Counted from the first letter of the stretch, positions 54,462-63,631 are shown. The stretch: 64,000 nt of DNA from Pacificimonas aurantium (GCF_020092905.1 NZ_JAGSGB010000001.1:496001-560000), one strand, 5' to 3'. Notes: generated from the letters alone by a model not told the origin. Program-made: numbers and translations.

Positions 54462-54648
54462 TTGGATTTATACTCGCTCGGTAAGGAAGAGGGGCAATGT
54501 TGCGTGCCTATTGCGCGGGCGCGGATGACGTATTGCCCAAAAGTCAGGCACGGGGGCGACGGACGACGAAGGCCGGCGTTCCAGACATTTCGCCCTGCGG
54601 CACGGCAGCGGCTTTTGCATCGCCCCGTTCGCCCCTAAACGAGCCGCC

Positions 54649-55878
54649 ATGACCAGATCCACAGATGCGATCATCGTCGGCGGCGGCCTGGTGGGAATGA
54701 CGACCGCGCTCGCCCTGTCCGCGTTCGGCGCGCGCACCGCCGTCATCGACAATGCCGACCTGGACAAGACGCTGGAAGCGGGATTCGACGGCCGGGCGAC
54801 CGCGATCGCCAGCGCGACCTGGCGGATGTTCGGCGCGCTGGGAATTGCAGAGCGGCTGGCCGAGGTGGAGTGCCCCATCGAGGAAATCCGCGTGAGCGAA
54901 GGCGTCAGCCGCCGCTGGCTGGCATTCGACGGACGCGGGGCCGACAGCGACACCGGCGAACAGGAAGCGCTCGGCCACATGATCGAGAACCGGTTCATCC
55001 GGAAGGCGCTGATCGAAGCGGGGCGCGACACAGCAGACATCGATATCCGCGCCCCCGAGGACGTCCTGTCGATCGAGCGGGCGGAACACGGCGTTTCGGT
55101 CAGCCTGTCGTCCGGCGAAACGCTGAAGGCGCCGCTGCTGATCGGGGCGGACGGTCGCCGGTCCAGGATCCGCGAGGAGGCGGGTATCCGCGCCGCGCGC
55201 TGGCAATATGGCCACACCGCCATCGTCGGCATGATCGACCATGAGCTGGATCATGGGCATGTCGCCTATGAGATTTTCTACCCGACAGGACCCTTCGCAC
55301 TGCTTCCCATGCTGCCGGGTACCCGCTCCGCGATCGTCTGGTCGGTTCCGGGAGAAGAGGCGAAGGCGTGGCTGGGCCTGCCCGAACGAGCCTTCATGGC
55401 GGAAGTCGACAAGCGCATGGGGGGCGTTCTCGGCAAAACCGCAATGGCGGCCCCGCCCATGTCCTACCCGCTCGGCTTTCATCATGCCGAACGCTACACG
55501 GCCGAGCGGCTGGCGCTGGTGGGCGACAGCGCGCACGGCATCCATCCGATCGCCGGGCAAGGCCTAAATATGGGTCTGCGCGATTCGGCGGCGCTTGCCG
55601 AGGTGATCGGGGAAGGCCTCCGCCTCGGCCTCGACATCGGCGAGCCGGAAGTCCTCGACCGGTACCAGCGCTGGCGCGGCTTCGACAATTTCGCCGTCGC
55701 CGCCTCGACCGACCTCCTGACGCGCCTGTTCGGAATTCCCGGCAAGACCATGAAACGGGTGCGCAGCTTCGGCCTGAACGCGGTCGAGCGCATTCCCCCG
55801 CTGAAGACCTTTTTCATGCAGGAAGCGCGCGGCGCCACCGGCGACCTGCCACAGCTTTTGCGCGGAGAGCGCCCCTAG
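54649..55878 (+). CDS. UbiH/UbiF/VisC-family FAD-dependent hydroxylase
   Basis: A flavin monooxygenase expected to hydroxylate the ubiquinone ring during coenzyme Q synthesis. The 409 aa protein has the N-terminal FAD motif AIIVGGGLVGMTTALAL, the family segment DGRATAIASATWRMFGALGI, and the C-terminal FAD-binding block LALVGDSAHGIHPIAGQG. Which ring position it acts on cannot be told. It is divergent to ftsK across about 380 bases that carry the candidate small RNA. This pairing with ftsK is common in sphingomonads. Confidence 0.9.
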   Translation: MTRSTDAIIVGGGLVGMTTALALSAFGARTAVIDNADLDKTLEAGFDGRATAIASATWRMFGALGIAERLAEVECPIEEIRVSEGVSRRWLAFDGRGADSDTGEQEALGHMIENRFIRKALIEAGRDTADIDIRAPEDVLSIERAEHGVSVSLSSGETLKAPLLIGADGRRSRIREEAGIRAARWQYGHTAIVGMIDHELDHGHVAYEIFYPTGPFALLPMLPGTRSAIVWSVPGEEAKAWLGLPERAFMAEVDKRMGGVLGKTAMAAPPMSYPLGFHHAERYTAERLALVGDSAHGIHPIAGQGLNMGLRDSAALAEVIGEGLRLGLDIGEPEVLDRYQRWRGFDNFAVAASTDLLTRLFGIPGKTMKRVRSFGLNAVERIPPLKTFFMQEARGATGDLPQLLRGERP

Positions 55879-55985
55879 CACTTGCGGGCGCTCTTTGGCC
55901 GCTCCCCTCGCAACCCTCCCTCAACTAGGGCTGGATTCTCCCCGTACGGCGGGCAAGCATGTGCCCGTCCATTGGGGAGACAATC

Positions 55986-56951
55986 ATGAAACAGCTCTAC
56001 CTGGCGGCGCTTGTCGCCGCTGCGGCGGCCGCACTGCCCGTTTTCGCACAGTCCACGACAGCCGGGGATCAGGGCGAGCCCGGATGGGCGCCTTCGCCCT
56101 ACGGCGCGGATGACCGGATCGGCGCCATGAACAACCTGTCGGCCGCCAAGACAGTCGCGGCTGCCGATCTGGTAAGCGAAGGGAAAGTCTATGCCCTCGG
56201 CGTCGTGACCGGTCCCGAAACGCCGAGCTATCCCGGGCGCGGTTACCGTGCCGTCATCACCCAGAGCGCCATCGCGGGCGAACCGCTCGGCCCCGACCGG
56301 ATCGTCACGCATGACGACCTGATCGTCGCCAATATGGGCATCGGCACGCAGATCGACGGCTTCGCCCATATGGGCATCGACAACCATTATTATAACGGCC
56401 GCCCCGCGGCGGAGGTCTACGGCGTCGACGGCGTGCGCATGTACGGAACGCAGGATATCCCGCCCGCCGCGACGAGAGGCATCCTCCTGGACATGGCGAA
56501 GCTCTTCGGAGTCGACGCGCTGCCCGCCAACACGGCCTTCAACCGCGAGGAGATCGACCGCGCGGCGGCTGCCGCAGGCGTCGAGATCGGTTCGGGCGAC
56601 GTCGTCCTGTTCCACACCGGCTGGATGGCGGCGAAGGCGGAGAGCGACCCCGCAGCCTATATCGCAGCGCAGCCCGGCCTGGGCCTCGAGGGCGCGGAAT
56701 ATCTGGCGGACCTGGGAGTCGTCATGGTCGGTGCAGACAGCGCCGCACTGGAGGCGCTGCCCGGCGAGGATCCGGACCGGCCCTTTCGCGTGCACCAGCA
56801 CCTGCTGACCAAGACGGGCGTGCATGTGCTGGAAAATATCGACACCAATGCCCTTGCCGCGGACGGCGCGACCGAGTTCCTGTTCGTCCTGGGCCAGCCG
56901 CGCTTCGCCGGCACGGTGCAGGTCGTCATAAACCCCGTAGCCATCCGCTGA
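55986..56951 (+). CDS. Cyclase family protein (kynurenine-formamidase-like), exported
   Basis: A 321 aa protein with a signal peptide (MKQLYLAALVAAAAAALPVFA), then a cyclase-fold (PF04199-type) domain. The usual metal motif HxGTHxDxxxH reads GIGTQIDGFAHMGIDNH: the second His is Gln and the first is missing, as in the longer bacterial subgroup. Landmarks GMDDRIGAMN-like (YGADDRIGAMNNL), RGILLDMAKLFGVD and VVLFHTGWM are present. GGGGAGA 5 bases before ATG 55986 fixes the start. Substrate unknown; a hydrolase of an N-formyl or lactone compound is plausible. Confidence 0.82.
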   Translation: MKQLYLAALVAAAAAALPVFAQSTTAGDQGEPGWAPSPYGADDRIGAMNNLSAAKTVAAADLVSEGKVYALGVVTGPETPSYPGRGYRAVITQSAIAGEPLGPDRIVTHDDLIVANMGIGTQIDGFAHMGIDNHYYNGRPAAEVYGVDGVRMYGTQDIPPAATRGILLDMAKLFGVDALPANTAFNREEIDRAAAAAGVEIGSGDVVLFHTGWMAAKAESDPAAYIAAQPGLGLEGAEYLADLGVVMVGADSAALEALPGEDPDRPFRVHQHLLTKTGVHVLENIDTNALAADGATEFLFVLGQPRFAGTVQVVINPVAIR

Positions 56952-56954
56952 GGC

Positions 56955-57587
56955 ATGAGCGCCCGCCTCAATTTCGGCTGCGACTGCGGCGCCGTGAAGG
57001 GCAGCGTCTCGCCCGCCGGAGTCGCGGACGCGCGGCCCTATGTCTGCCACTGCACGGACTGCCAGGCCTTCGCCCATTTCTGCGGGCGGGCGGACGAGGT
57101 GCTGGACCGACATGCCGGAACGCAGATCCTGCAACTGCCCGCCTGGGCCGTGAGGCTTGATCAGGGTAAGGACGGCCTTTCGGCCATTCACCTGACCGAC
57201 GGTTCCCTGGTGCGCTGGTCCTGCCGGACCTGCCGCACACCGCTCGCCAATACCCTCGGCAGCCCGCGCTGGTCCTTCTATTCGATGATCCTGTCCGGGC
57301 CGTCCGCCCGCGAGCTGTCGAAGGTTGCGCGCATACCGCGCCACGTCTTCACCGCCTCGGGGGCCGGCGACCTGTCATCGGTCCCCACGGCAAGCATGCT
57401 GCGCATGGGCCTGCCCATCGCGAAATGGCTGATCCGGGCACGGCTGAGCGGGGCGCCGCACCCCCTGTTCGACCGGGAAAGCGGCGAGCCCTTCGCCGAG
57501 CCGAGACGGCTGCGCCGCGAGGAGCGGGAGCCGCTGTACGAAGCGGCTGCCGCCTATCGCCGGACGCTCGACCCCGCGCGCCGCTAA
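56955..57587 (+). CDS. GFA (CENP-V/GFA) fold zinc protein
   Basis: A 210 aa protein with the S-(hydroxymethyl)glutathione synthase/GFA zinc fold. Zinc cysteines are in C9-D-C11, C31-H-C33-x2-C36 and C90-x2-C93, all retained. The core is shorter than in Gfa itself and the C-terminal ~80 residues are an extra helical part (IAKWLIRARLSGAPHPLFD). It follows the cyclase gene by 3 bases. Members are called 'glutathione-dependent formaldehyde activating' but that activity is contested, and the true substrate is unknown. Confidence 0.85.
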   Translation: MSARLNFGCDCGAVKGSVSPAGVADARPYVCHCTDCQAFAHFCGRADEVLDRHAGTQILQLPAWAVRLDQGKDGLSAIHLTDGSLVRWSCRTCRTPLANTLGSPRWSFYSMILSGPSARELSKVARIPRHVFTASGAGDLSSVPTASMLRMGLPIAKWLIRARLSGAPHPLFDRESGEPFAEPRRLRREEREPLYEAAAAYRRTLDPARR

Positions 57588-57684
57588 GCTGCCACAACTT
57601 GGGCCGGTCAGTTCGGACAGTGGCCGGCCGGGGGCTCTGCGGTTAGCCTGCCGGACAAGAACATAATCTTGGGAGGATCGATCG

Positions 57685-59448
57685 ATGGGCACACATGCCT
57701 ATGATCTCGTCATTCGCGGCGGCACCGTTGTGGACGGCACGGGCGCGGAACCGTTCGAGGCCGATGTCGCAATCAGCGGCGGCGAAATCGCAGCGATCGG
57801 CGGGATCAACGGACGCGGCGCCGAGGAAATCGACGCGCGCGGGCAGATCGTGACGCCGGGCTTCGTCGACGTGCATACCCATTATGACGGGCAGGCAACG
57901 TGGGACGAGCGCATGCAGCCCTCCTCCTGGCACGGCGTCACGACGGTGGTCATGGGAAATTGCGGCGTCGGCTTCGCCCCCTGCACGGAGGAGAACCGCG
58001 ACCGGCTCGTCTACCTCATGGAAGGGGTCGAGGACCTGCCCTTCCCCGTGCTGACCGCGGGATTGCCATGGAACTGGGAAAGCCTGCCGCAATATCTCGA
58101 CAGCCTGTCCACCCGCCAGTTCGACGTGGATATCGGCGCGCAGGTCCCGCATGCGGCGCTGCGCGTCCACGTCATGGGCGAGCGCGGCGAGTATCGCGAA
58201 CCCGCCACACCCGAAGACATTGCCCGCATGGCCGACCTCGCAAAGGCCGGAGTCGAGGCGGGGGCGTTCGGCTTTTCGACCAGCCGCACACTCAACCACC
58301 GCACCAAGGCAGGCGAACCGACGCCGACGCTGAAGGCCGAGGAAGACGAGCTGATGGGCATCGCCATGGGCCTGTCGCGGGCATTTCGCGGGCGCGGCGC
58401 TGGCGTCCTGCAGTTCGTCAGCGACTTTTCCCCCGACCCCGCGGAAGAGTTCGCCATGTTCCGGCGCATTTCGGAGCGGTCGGGCCGGCCGCTCAGCTTC
58501 ACGCTGGCGCAGGATCATCGCAGCCCGGATTCCTACCGCATGCTGCTCGCCGCGCTGGAACAGGCGGTCGATGACGGGGCGCGGATGAAGGCGCAGGTGA
58601 GCCCGCGCGCGGTCGGTGTGCTGTTCGGCCTCGACCTGACGGTGAACCCGTTCAGCGCCCACCCCCGCTATGCCGAGCTCGCGGACCTGCCGCTGGAGGA
58701 CCAGGTCGGGCGCCTGCGCGACCCGGACTTTCGCGCCGCTCTGCTGGCCGAAGAGCCGGCGAGCGACCACCCGCTGCGCGGTGTGGGCCTTGCGAACTGG
58801 GCGGGCATGTACCCGCTTGGCTTCGAAGCGCCGGATTACGAACCCGACGCGAGCCGCAGCGTTGCCGCGCTGGCGGAAGCGCAAGGCCGGGCGCCCGAGG
58901 AGGTCGCGCTCGACCACCTGCTCGAGCGCGGCGGTCGCGGCCTGATCTACATGCCGTTCCTCAGCTATGGCTATGGCTCGCTGGCGGCCTCGCACGAGAT
59001 GCTGAGCCACCGCGATACGATTCCGGGCCTGTCGGACGGCGGCGCGCATGTCGGCATGATCTGCGACGGCAGCTTTCCGACCTCGATGCTGACCCACTGG
59101 ACCCGCGACCGCACGCGTGGACCGCGCCTTTCCCTCGCAGAGGCGGTGAAGATGCAGACGGCGGACACGGCGGCGTGGATGGGCCTGCACGACCGCGGCC
59201 AATTGCTGCCAGGCCTGCGCGCCGACCTCAACGTCATCGACTATGACCGGCTGGCTCTGCGCAGTCCGCAGGTGGTGCACGACATGCCCGCGGGCGGACG
59301 GCGGCTGATGCAGCGCGCCGACGGCTATATCGCGACGATCGTGGCAGGCGCCGTGACCTACCGCGACGGCCACCCGACCGGCGCCCTTCCGGGCCGGCTG
59401 CTGCGCGGCGCACGGGCGGCCCCGGCGCGCGCCAAAGCCGCCGCCTGA
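57685..59448 (+). CDS. N-acyl-D-amino-acid deacylase family amidohydrolase
   Basis: A 587 aa metal-dependent amidohydrolase of the D-aminoacylase branch. It starts DLVIRGGTVVDGTGAEPFEADV and has the metal motif VDVHTHYDGQATWDE, the GNCGVGFAPC segment, and late conserved blocks (HYN-type D-aminoacylase region replaced by SDGGAHVGMICD). Family enzymes hydrolyse N-acyl-D-amino acids, dihydropyrimidine-like amides or related. GGGAGG precedes the ATG by 8 bases. The precise substrate is unknown. It may be co-expressed with the GFA and cyclase genes just upstream. Confidence 0.88.
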   Translation: MGTHAYDLVIRGGTVVDGTGAEPFEADVAISGGEIAAIGGINGRGAEEIDARGQIVTPGFVDVHTHYDGQATWDERMQPSSWHGVTTVVMGNCGVGFAPCTEENRDRLVYLMEGVEDLPFPVLTAGLPWNWESLPQYLDSLSTRQFDVDIGAQVPHAALRVHVMGERGEYREPATPEDIARMADLAKAGVEAGAFGFSTSRTLNHRTKAGEPTPTLKAEEDELMGIAMGLSRAFRGRGAGVLQFVSDFSPDPAEEFAMFRRISERSGRPLSFTLAQDHRSPDSYRMLLAALEQAVDDGARMKAQVSPRAVGVLFGLDLTVNPFSAHPRYAELADLPLEDQVGRLRDPDFRAALLAEEPASDHPLRGVGLANWAGMYPLGFEAPDYEPDASRSVAALAEAQGRAPEEVALDHLLERGGRGLIYMPFLSYGYGSLAASHEMLSHRDTIPGLSDGGAHVGMICDGSFPTSMLTHWTRDRTRGPRLSLAEAVKMQTADTAAWMGLHDRGQLLPGLRADLNVIDYDRLALRSPQVVHDMPAGGRRLMQRADGYIATIVAGAVTYRDGHPTGALPGRLLRGARAAPARAKAAA

Positions 59449-59473
59449 CGGAGAGCTGGTCGCGAACGGCCCT

Positions 59474-59713
59474 CTAGCGGGCCGCCTGCTGCTCGTCCTC
59501 GCCGAGCTGCCGCGCCTCCTCGACCAGCATGATGGGAATGCCGTCGCGGATGGGATAGGCAAGGCCCGCCGAGCGGCTGACCAGCTCCTGCCGCTCGCGG
59601 TCGTAGCTGAGCGGCTGCTTGGTGATGGGGCAGGCCAGGATTTCCAGAAGGCGCGGGTCGACTTCGCGCGGCCGTTCGCCCCAGCTTCCCGGTCGCTCGG
59701 CGGGGCCGGCCAT
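59474..59713 (-). CDS. Trm112-like small zinc-ribbon-family protein
   Basis: A 79 aa protein of the Trm112 (PF03966) family: [21 protein letters not shown], then [20 protein letters not shown]. It has only one of the zinc-ribbon cysteines typical of eukaryotic Trm112 (LACP), as is common in bacterial YcaR-like forms. Its ATG overlaps the stop of the upstream Lon-N gene by 1 base (TGATG), so they are coupled. Function is uncertain; relatives activate methyltransferases. Conserved order with the Lon-N and thioredoxin genes upstream. Confidence 0.88.
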   Translation of the reverse strand: MAGPAERPGSWGERPREVDPRLLEILACPITKQPLSYDRERQELVSRSAGLAYPIRDGIPIMLVEEARQLGEDEQQAAR

Positions 59714-60348
59714 CAGTGGACCTGCCGTCCGCCGGCGGCATCGTCGCCGCCGGGAAAGCGCATCAGCGCCTCGAGCAGCGCGGCCCGGCGCGGAAGGTCT
59801 TCGGCTTCGACAAGCGCCTGCTTTTCGGCCGGGTCGAAGGGGCACACGGCGGCTAGCGTGTTCACCATCGTCTCGTCGTCGGATCGCGTGACCGCGTCCC
59901 AGTCGGCGCTGAGCCCCTGCTCGTCGAGATAAAGCTTCAGCCCCTGTTCGAGCGCAGCGCGCGTCGTCGCGTCGAGGGGGGTCGGCGTCCTCAGATCGCC
60001 AAGAAACTCCCGGTAATGCGCCGACACCTGACGGTAGGAGGTCATCACGGTCAGCTCCTCCGCAATGCGGAAGCGCATGAGACCGGCAAGGATGATCTCA
60101 TAGCGGCCGTCGGGCGTCTCCTCGCAGCTCTCGATACGGCCGAGCCCGCCAACCTCGTAAAGCTCGCCGTCCTCGCGCGGCTGCACCATGCCGATCAGGC
60201 CCGGGCCCTCCACCGCATCGCGCACCATGTCGAGATAGCGCGGCTCGAAGATGTTGAGCGGCAGGTTGCCGCGCGGCAGCACCACAGCCCCCTCCAGCGG
60301 AAAGATGGGAATGGCCGGGGGAAGCGTATCGAGGCGAAGGTCGCTCAC
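59713..60348 (-). CDS. Lon N-terminal substrate-binding domain protein
   Basis: A 211 aa protein made only of the Lon substrate-binding (LON/PUA-like) domain: [30 protein letters not shown], then [21 protein letters not shown] and helical tail. There is no ATPase or protease domain, so it is not a protease. Starts at GTG 60348 (MSDLRLDT). It is 11 bases downstream of the thioredoxin-TPR gene and overlaps the Trm112-like gene by 1 base. Role unknown; conserved three-gene unit in alphaproteobacteria. Confidence 0.9.
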   Translation of the reverse strand: MSDLRLDTLPPAIPIFPLEGAVVLPRGNLPLNIFEPRYLDMVRDAVEGPGLIGMVQPREDGELYEVGGLGRIESCEETPDGRYEIILAGLMRFRIAEELTVMTSYRQVSAHYREFLGDLRTPTPLDATTRAALEQGLKLYLDEQGLSADWDAVTRSDDETMVNTLAAVCPFDPAEKQALVEAEDLPRRAALLEALMRFPGGDDAAGGRQVH

Positions 60349-60359
60349 AGCCGTGCCGA

Positions 60360-61271
60360 TCAGGAAAAGAGCAGCGACGAAAGCTTGCGCCGCGCCGCCA
60401 TGACCCAGGACGTGCCGAGGCCGGAGGCTTCGAACAGCTCCAGCAGCTTCTTGCGCGCTGCGCCCTCGTCATGCTCGCGGTCGCGGCGGATCGATTCGAG
60501 ATAATGGTCGGCAGCCTCCTCGCCGCGACCCGCGCCGGCCAGGGCATCGGCATAGGCGATGCGCGCGTCATGATCGTCGGGCTGCGCTTCGACCGCCTCG
60601 GCCAGCGTGCCGAGTTCCGCGCTGTCGACGGCGTTGTCGCCCAGCGCGAGCGCCTTGCGCGCCTGTACGACCTCGGCGGTCTGCGAGTCTTCCGGAATGG
60701 CGGCGATCAGCCCCTCGGCCTGCGCCGTATCGCCGAGCGCGATCAGCGAGACAGCCGCACCGCCCAGCACCGCTTCGTCCTGCGGATGCGCCTGAATGAG
60801 CGCCTGGTAGAGTTTCAGCGCCTCGATATGCTCGCCTTCGGCCTGGAACTGCCGCGCCTGCGACAGATGTTCGGCGAGCGCATCGTCCTCGCCGGACTCG
60901 CCGCCGCCTTCCATTCCGATTTTGGGCAGGATCTCGTCGAGGAACTGGCGGAATTGCGGCTCCGTACGCGCCTGGGTGAGATCGGCGACGGGCTGGCCCT
61001 GGTAGATGGCGTAGATCTGCGGGATCGACTGCACGCGGAACTGAGCGGCCACCGCCTGATTCTTGTCGACGTCGATCTTCACCAGCTTCACGCCCCGGTC
61101 GGCATAGTCTGCCGCGACCTTCTCCAGCACCGGGCCGACCTGCTTGCAGGGTCCGCACCACTCGGCGAAGAAATCGAGGATCACCAGCGAGCTCATGCTG
61201 GGTTCGATCACATCGCGCTGGAATGCTTCCAGGGCGGCGCGCTCCCCCTCCGGTGTCGTCAGCGTGGCCAC
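60360..61271 (-). CDS. Thioredoxin-TPR protein (CnoX-like)
   Basis: A 303 aa cytoplasmic protein: thioredoxin domain first (active site W38-CGPC, LVKIDVDKNQAVAAQFRVQSIP), an acidic linker (GEDDALAEHLSQ), then TPR repeats in the C-terminal half. This layout is that of CnoX/YbbN, a chaperedoxin that protects proteins from oxidation and hands clients to GroEL. In contrast to E. coli CnoX, which has SxxC, the full CGPC is kept here. GTG 61271 follows GGGA by 8 bases. The frame upstream is noise. Confidence 0.88.
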   Translation of the reverse strand: MATLTTPEGERAALEAFQRDVIEPSMSSLVILDFFAEWCGPCKQVGPVLEKVAADYADRGVKLVKIDVDKNQAVAAQFRVQSIPQIYAIYQGQPVADLTQARTEPQFRQFLDEILPKIGMEGGGESGEDDALAEHLSQARQFQAEGEHIEALKLYQALIQAHPQDEAVLGGAAVSLIALGDTAQAEGLIAAIPEDSQTAEVVQARKALALGDNAVDSAELGTLAEAVEAQPDDHDARIAYADALAGAGRGEEAADHYLESIRRDREHDEGAARKKLLELFEASGLGTSWVMAARRKLSSLLFS

Positions 61272-61423
61272 GGCAATTCCCTTCTCGAACGTCTCTGTTT
61301 CCGCGAATATGGAGAGCCGAAGGCAATTTCGCAAAGGACTTGCAAGCCTGCGGTCCAAGTGTTACCTGCCCGCTTCCTCAGCCGGGGAGAAGGCGCGAAT
61401 CGCCGCCCCGGACGACGCCATGA

Positions 61424-61498
61424 GCGGGCGTAGCTCAGGGGTAGAGCACAACCTTGCCAAGGTTGGGGTCGAGGGTTCGAATCCCTTCGCCCGCTCCA
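61424..61498 (+). tRNA. tRNA-Gly (anticodon GCC)
   Basis: A standard cloverleaf of 75 nt including encoded CCA (61496-61498). Acceptor arms GCGGGCG (61424-61430) and CGCCCGC (61488-61494), discriminator T, anticodon loop TTGCCAA with GCC at 61456-61458, T-arm GAGGGTTCGAATCCCTT. It reads GGC/GGU glycine codons, which are the most used in this high-GC genome. No second tRNA follows. Confidence 0.97.
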
Positions 61499-61640
61499 GC
61501 GGTCCTGCCGTTCGAAACGGCTTACAGTCATCTAGGACATCGGGCCGACGCAGCCGCACTGCCGTCGAGGTTACGGCCAGGCGGGCGGGCCAGCCTAGTC
61601 GCTGCCTGTCGCCTGCGGCCGCGCCGACACCGCGATATTC

Positions 61641-61703
61641 CGGGAAATTCCCGCTTATTCCCCTTGCAGTCGCGCCATTCCTGCCCGTGAATATGGCCAG
61701 GAA
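61641..61703 (+). promoter_or_regulatory. Palindromes upstream of the membrane HTH gene
   Basis: CGGGAAATTCCCG (61641-61653) is a near-perfect palindrome, and TTCCTG (61678-61683) with CAGGAA (61698-61703) form an inverted repeat. They precede the HTH gene at 61719 (GTG-free, ATG with AGGGAGC). They may be autoregulatory operators or part of the promoter; no -10/-35 pair is certain. Confidence 0.35.
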
Positions 61704-61718
61704 CAGCAGGGAGCGAAC

Positions 61719-62438
61719 ATGAAGTTCGGCGACTATCTGAAAGACCGGCGCGCCGAGATCGGCTGGACGCAGCCCGAGGCGGCGGCGAAGGCCGGGATCG
61801 AACAATCCTACCTGTCGAAGCTGGAAACCGGGAAGTCGATCCCGTCGGGCGATGTCTATGCGCGGCTGGTCGAGGCCTATGGGCTGAACACGGGGGCGAT
61901 GGCCGGCGTACTGTTTCCCGCCGAGCTAGACCGGCTGCGGGACATAGACGAGGTCCGCGCCCTGCTGCTGCGGCAGGCACGAGAGACGCGCCGTGACGCC
62001 CGGCGCTGGCTGGTCGCCGGCCTGATCCTGCTGGTGCTGGGCGGCGGCCTTGCCGGGCTGGCGCAGGTCGACCGCGGCCGCATGGTGCGCGACTATAGCT
62101 ACCAGTCGCGCGGCATCGTGCTCCCGGGCGAGCCGTTGGAGGTGTTCGCGGCGCTGGACGAGGGATCGCTGGACGACGAATCGGGGGATTACGAATCGGT
62201 GCGAACCGACCTGCTCGACCGGGTCGACGAACGCATGTTGACCGTCACCGAGATGCGGGGACCGCGCTTCGTCGAGGACGTCCCCGGCGGCCGCCGGGTC
62301 TGGCACCTGGTGGGCGGGTCCGAACCCCGCCCTGCCCAGCGCTTCGCCTGGGCCTATGTCCCCGCCTTCGCCGCAATCATCGGCGGTCTCGCCTGTTTCT
62401 TCGTCGGCTGGCGCTGGCCGGGGGACAAAGCGGGCTGA
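61719..62438 (+). CDS. Membrane-anchored Xre-family HTH regulator
   Basis: A 239 aa protein with an N-terminal Cro/CI-type HTH (residues 1-60: TQPEAAAKAGIEQSYLSKLETGK), a short linker, a first membrane helix (about 95-112), a ~90-residue external domain, and a second helix near the C-terminus (about 212-232). It should couple an extracytoplasmic or membrane signal to DNA binding. CAGGGAGC precedes the ATG. The external domain resembles nothing I can name. It is preceded by two palindromes. Confidence 0.82.
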   Translation: MKFGDYLKDRRAEIGWTQPEAAAKAGIEQSYLSKLETGKSIPSGDVYARLVEAYGLNTGAMAGVLFPAELDRLRDIDEVRALLLRQARETRRDARRWLVAGLILLVLGGGLAGLAQVDRGRMVRDYSYQSRGIVLPGEPLEVFAALDEGSLDDESGDYESVRTDLLDRVDERMLTVTEMRGPRFVEDVPGGRRVWHLVGGSEPRPAQRFAWAYVPAFAAIIGGLACFFVGWRWPGDKAG

Positions 62439-62505
62439 CCGCACCCCCCTCGCAGAACGCCGCTGCCCCCAATCACTCGAACCCCTGACAAGAGGAGCTT
62501 TTCGC

Positions 62506-63545
62506 ATGACCCTTCGCTGGCCGCCCCGCCCCCTTACGCCCGTTGCCCTTGCCGGCCTTGCCGCGCTGTCCGCCTGCGCGCCGACCGGGTCGGGCGCCGT
62601 ATCCACACCGCCCGCCGCTGCCACCGCGGAGACCGCGCCTGCCGCCAAGCCTGAACTCGACGCGCAGATCCGGCAGCTGATGGCGGACGCGGACATCGTC
62701 GGCATGGCCGTGGCGGTGATCGAGGACGGCGAGATCACGCATGTGAACGCCTATGGCTACCGCAACCGCGAGCAGCGCATGCCGCTGGAAACGGACACGA
62801 TCATGTACGGGGCATCGCTGACCAAGGCGGCCTTTTCCTACATGATCATGCAGCTGGTGGACGAAGGGCTGGTCGATCTGGACCGCCCCGTCGCCGACTA
62901 TCTCGACAAGCCCCTGCCCGCCTATCCCGACTATGCCTCCCTCGAAGGCGACGAGGAATGGCGCCTGGTGACCCCGCGCATGGTCCTGACGCACACGACC
63001 GGCCTTGCGAACTTGCGCTTTTTCGAACCGAACCAGGACCTGCGTTTCCATTTCACGCCGGGCACGGCCTATGCCTATTCGGGCGAAGGCTTCTGGATCC
63101 TGCAACTGATGCTGGAAGAGGGGCTCGGCCTCGACGTGAAGGCCGAGATGCAGCGGCGCATCTTCGACCGGTTCGACATGCCGAATACCAGCATGCAGTG
63201 GCGCGAGGACTTCGCCGATAACCTAGCGGACGGCTACGCCATGGACGGCAGCTTCGAGCCGCATGACGAGCGCAGCAATGTGAGCGCTGCAGGATCGATG
63301 GACACAAGCATCGCCGACCAGGCGCGCATGTGGCGGGGCATGCTGGCGGGCGAGGGCCTGTCGGCCGAAAGCCGGGCTGGACCGGCAACATCGCGCTTTG
63401 CCAGGAAGAACGCGACCGCTGCCTGGTGATCCTGGGCAACAGCGTCCGCAGCGAAATCGTCTTCCCGGAGCTTGCCCGCCGCGTACTCGGCGAGACAGGC
63501 TACCCCTGGTGGTGGACCTATCCCGCCCTGCACGGCGGCGATTAG
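62506..63545 (+). pseudogene. Serine hydrolase lipoprotein (beta-lactamase family), broken by internal deletion
   Basis: A relative of the 39229 gene. The first part (62506-63379) has a signal peptide with lipobox LSAC (Cys24), SxxK as SLTK 104-107, and the YSG region (AYAYSGEGFW). After LAGEGLSAES the frame runs into a junk tail ending at 63429, while another frame carries the family C-terminus from GWTGNIALCQEERDRC to PWWWTYPALHGGD (ending 63545). Relatives have about 60-80 more residues, including the HxG motif region, between these points. An internal deletion out of frame is therefore likely. Only an assembly check can exclude error. AAGAGGAG 10 bases before ATG 62506. Confidence 0.8.
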
Positions 63546-63631
63546 GGATCACGAGGCGCAACCGGAGAGCCCGAAGGAGGGTGGAGCAGCGGCGGCGCCG
63601 TTGCCGCCGGGCGCCCTAAGCCGCTCCCCCC

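Noticed and set aside
63427-63545. A separate small gene at the end of the broken serine hydrolase
   Set aside because: Its residues match the C-terminus of the same hydrolase family in another frame, so it belongs to the broken gene.
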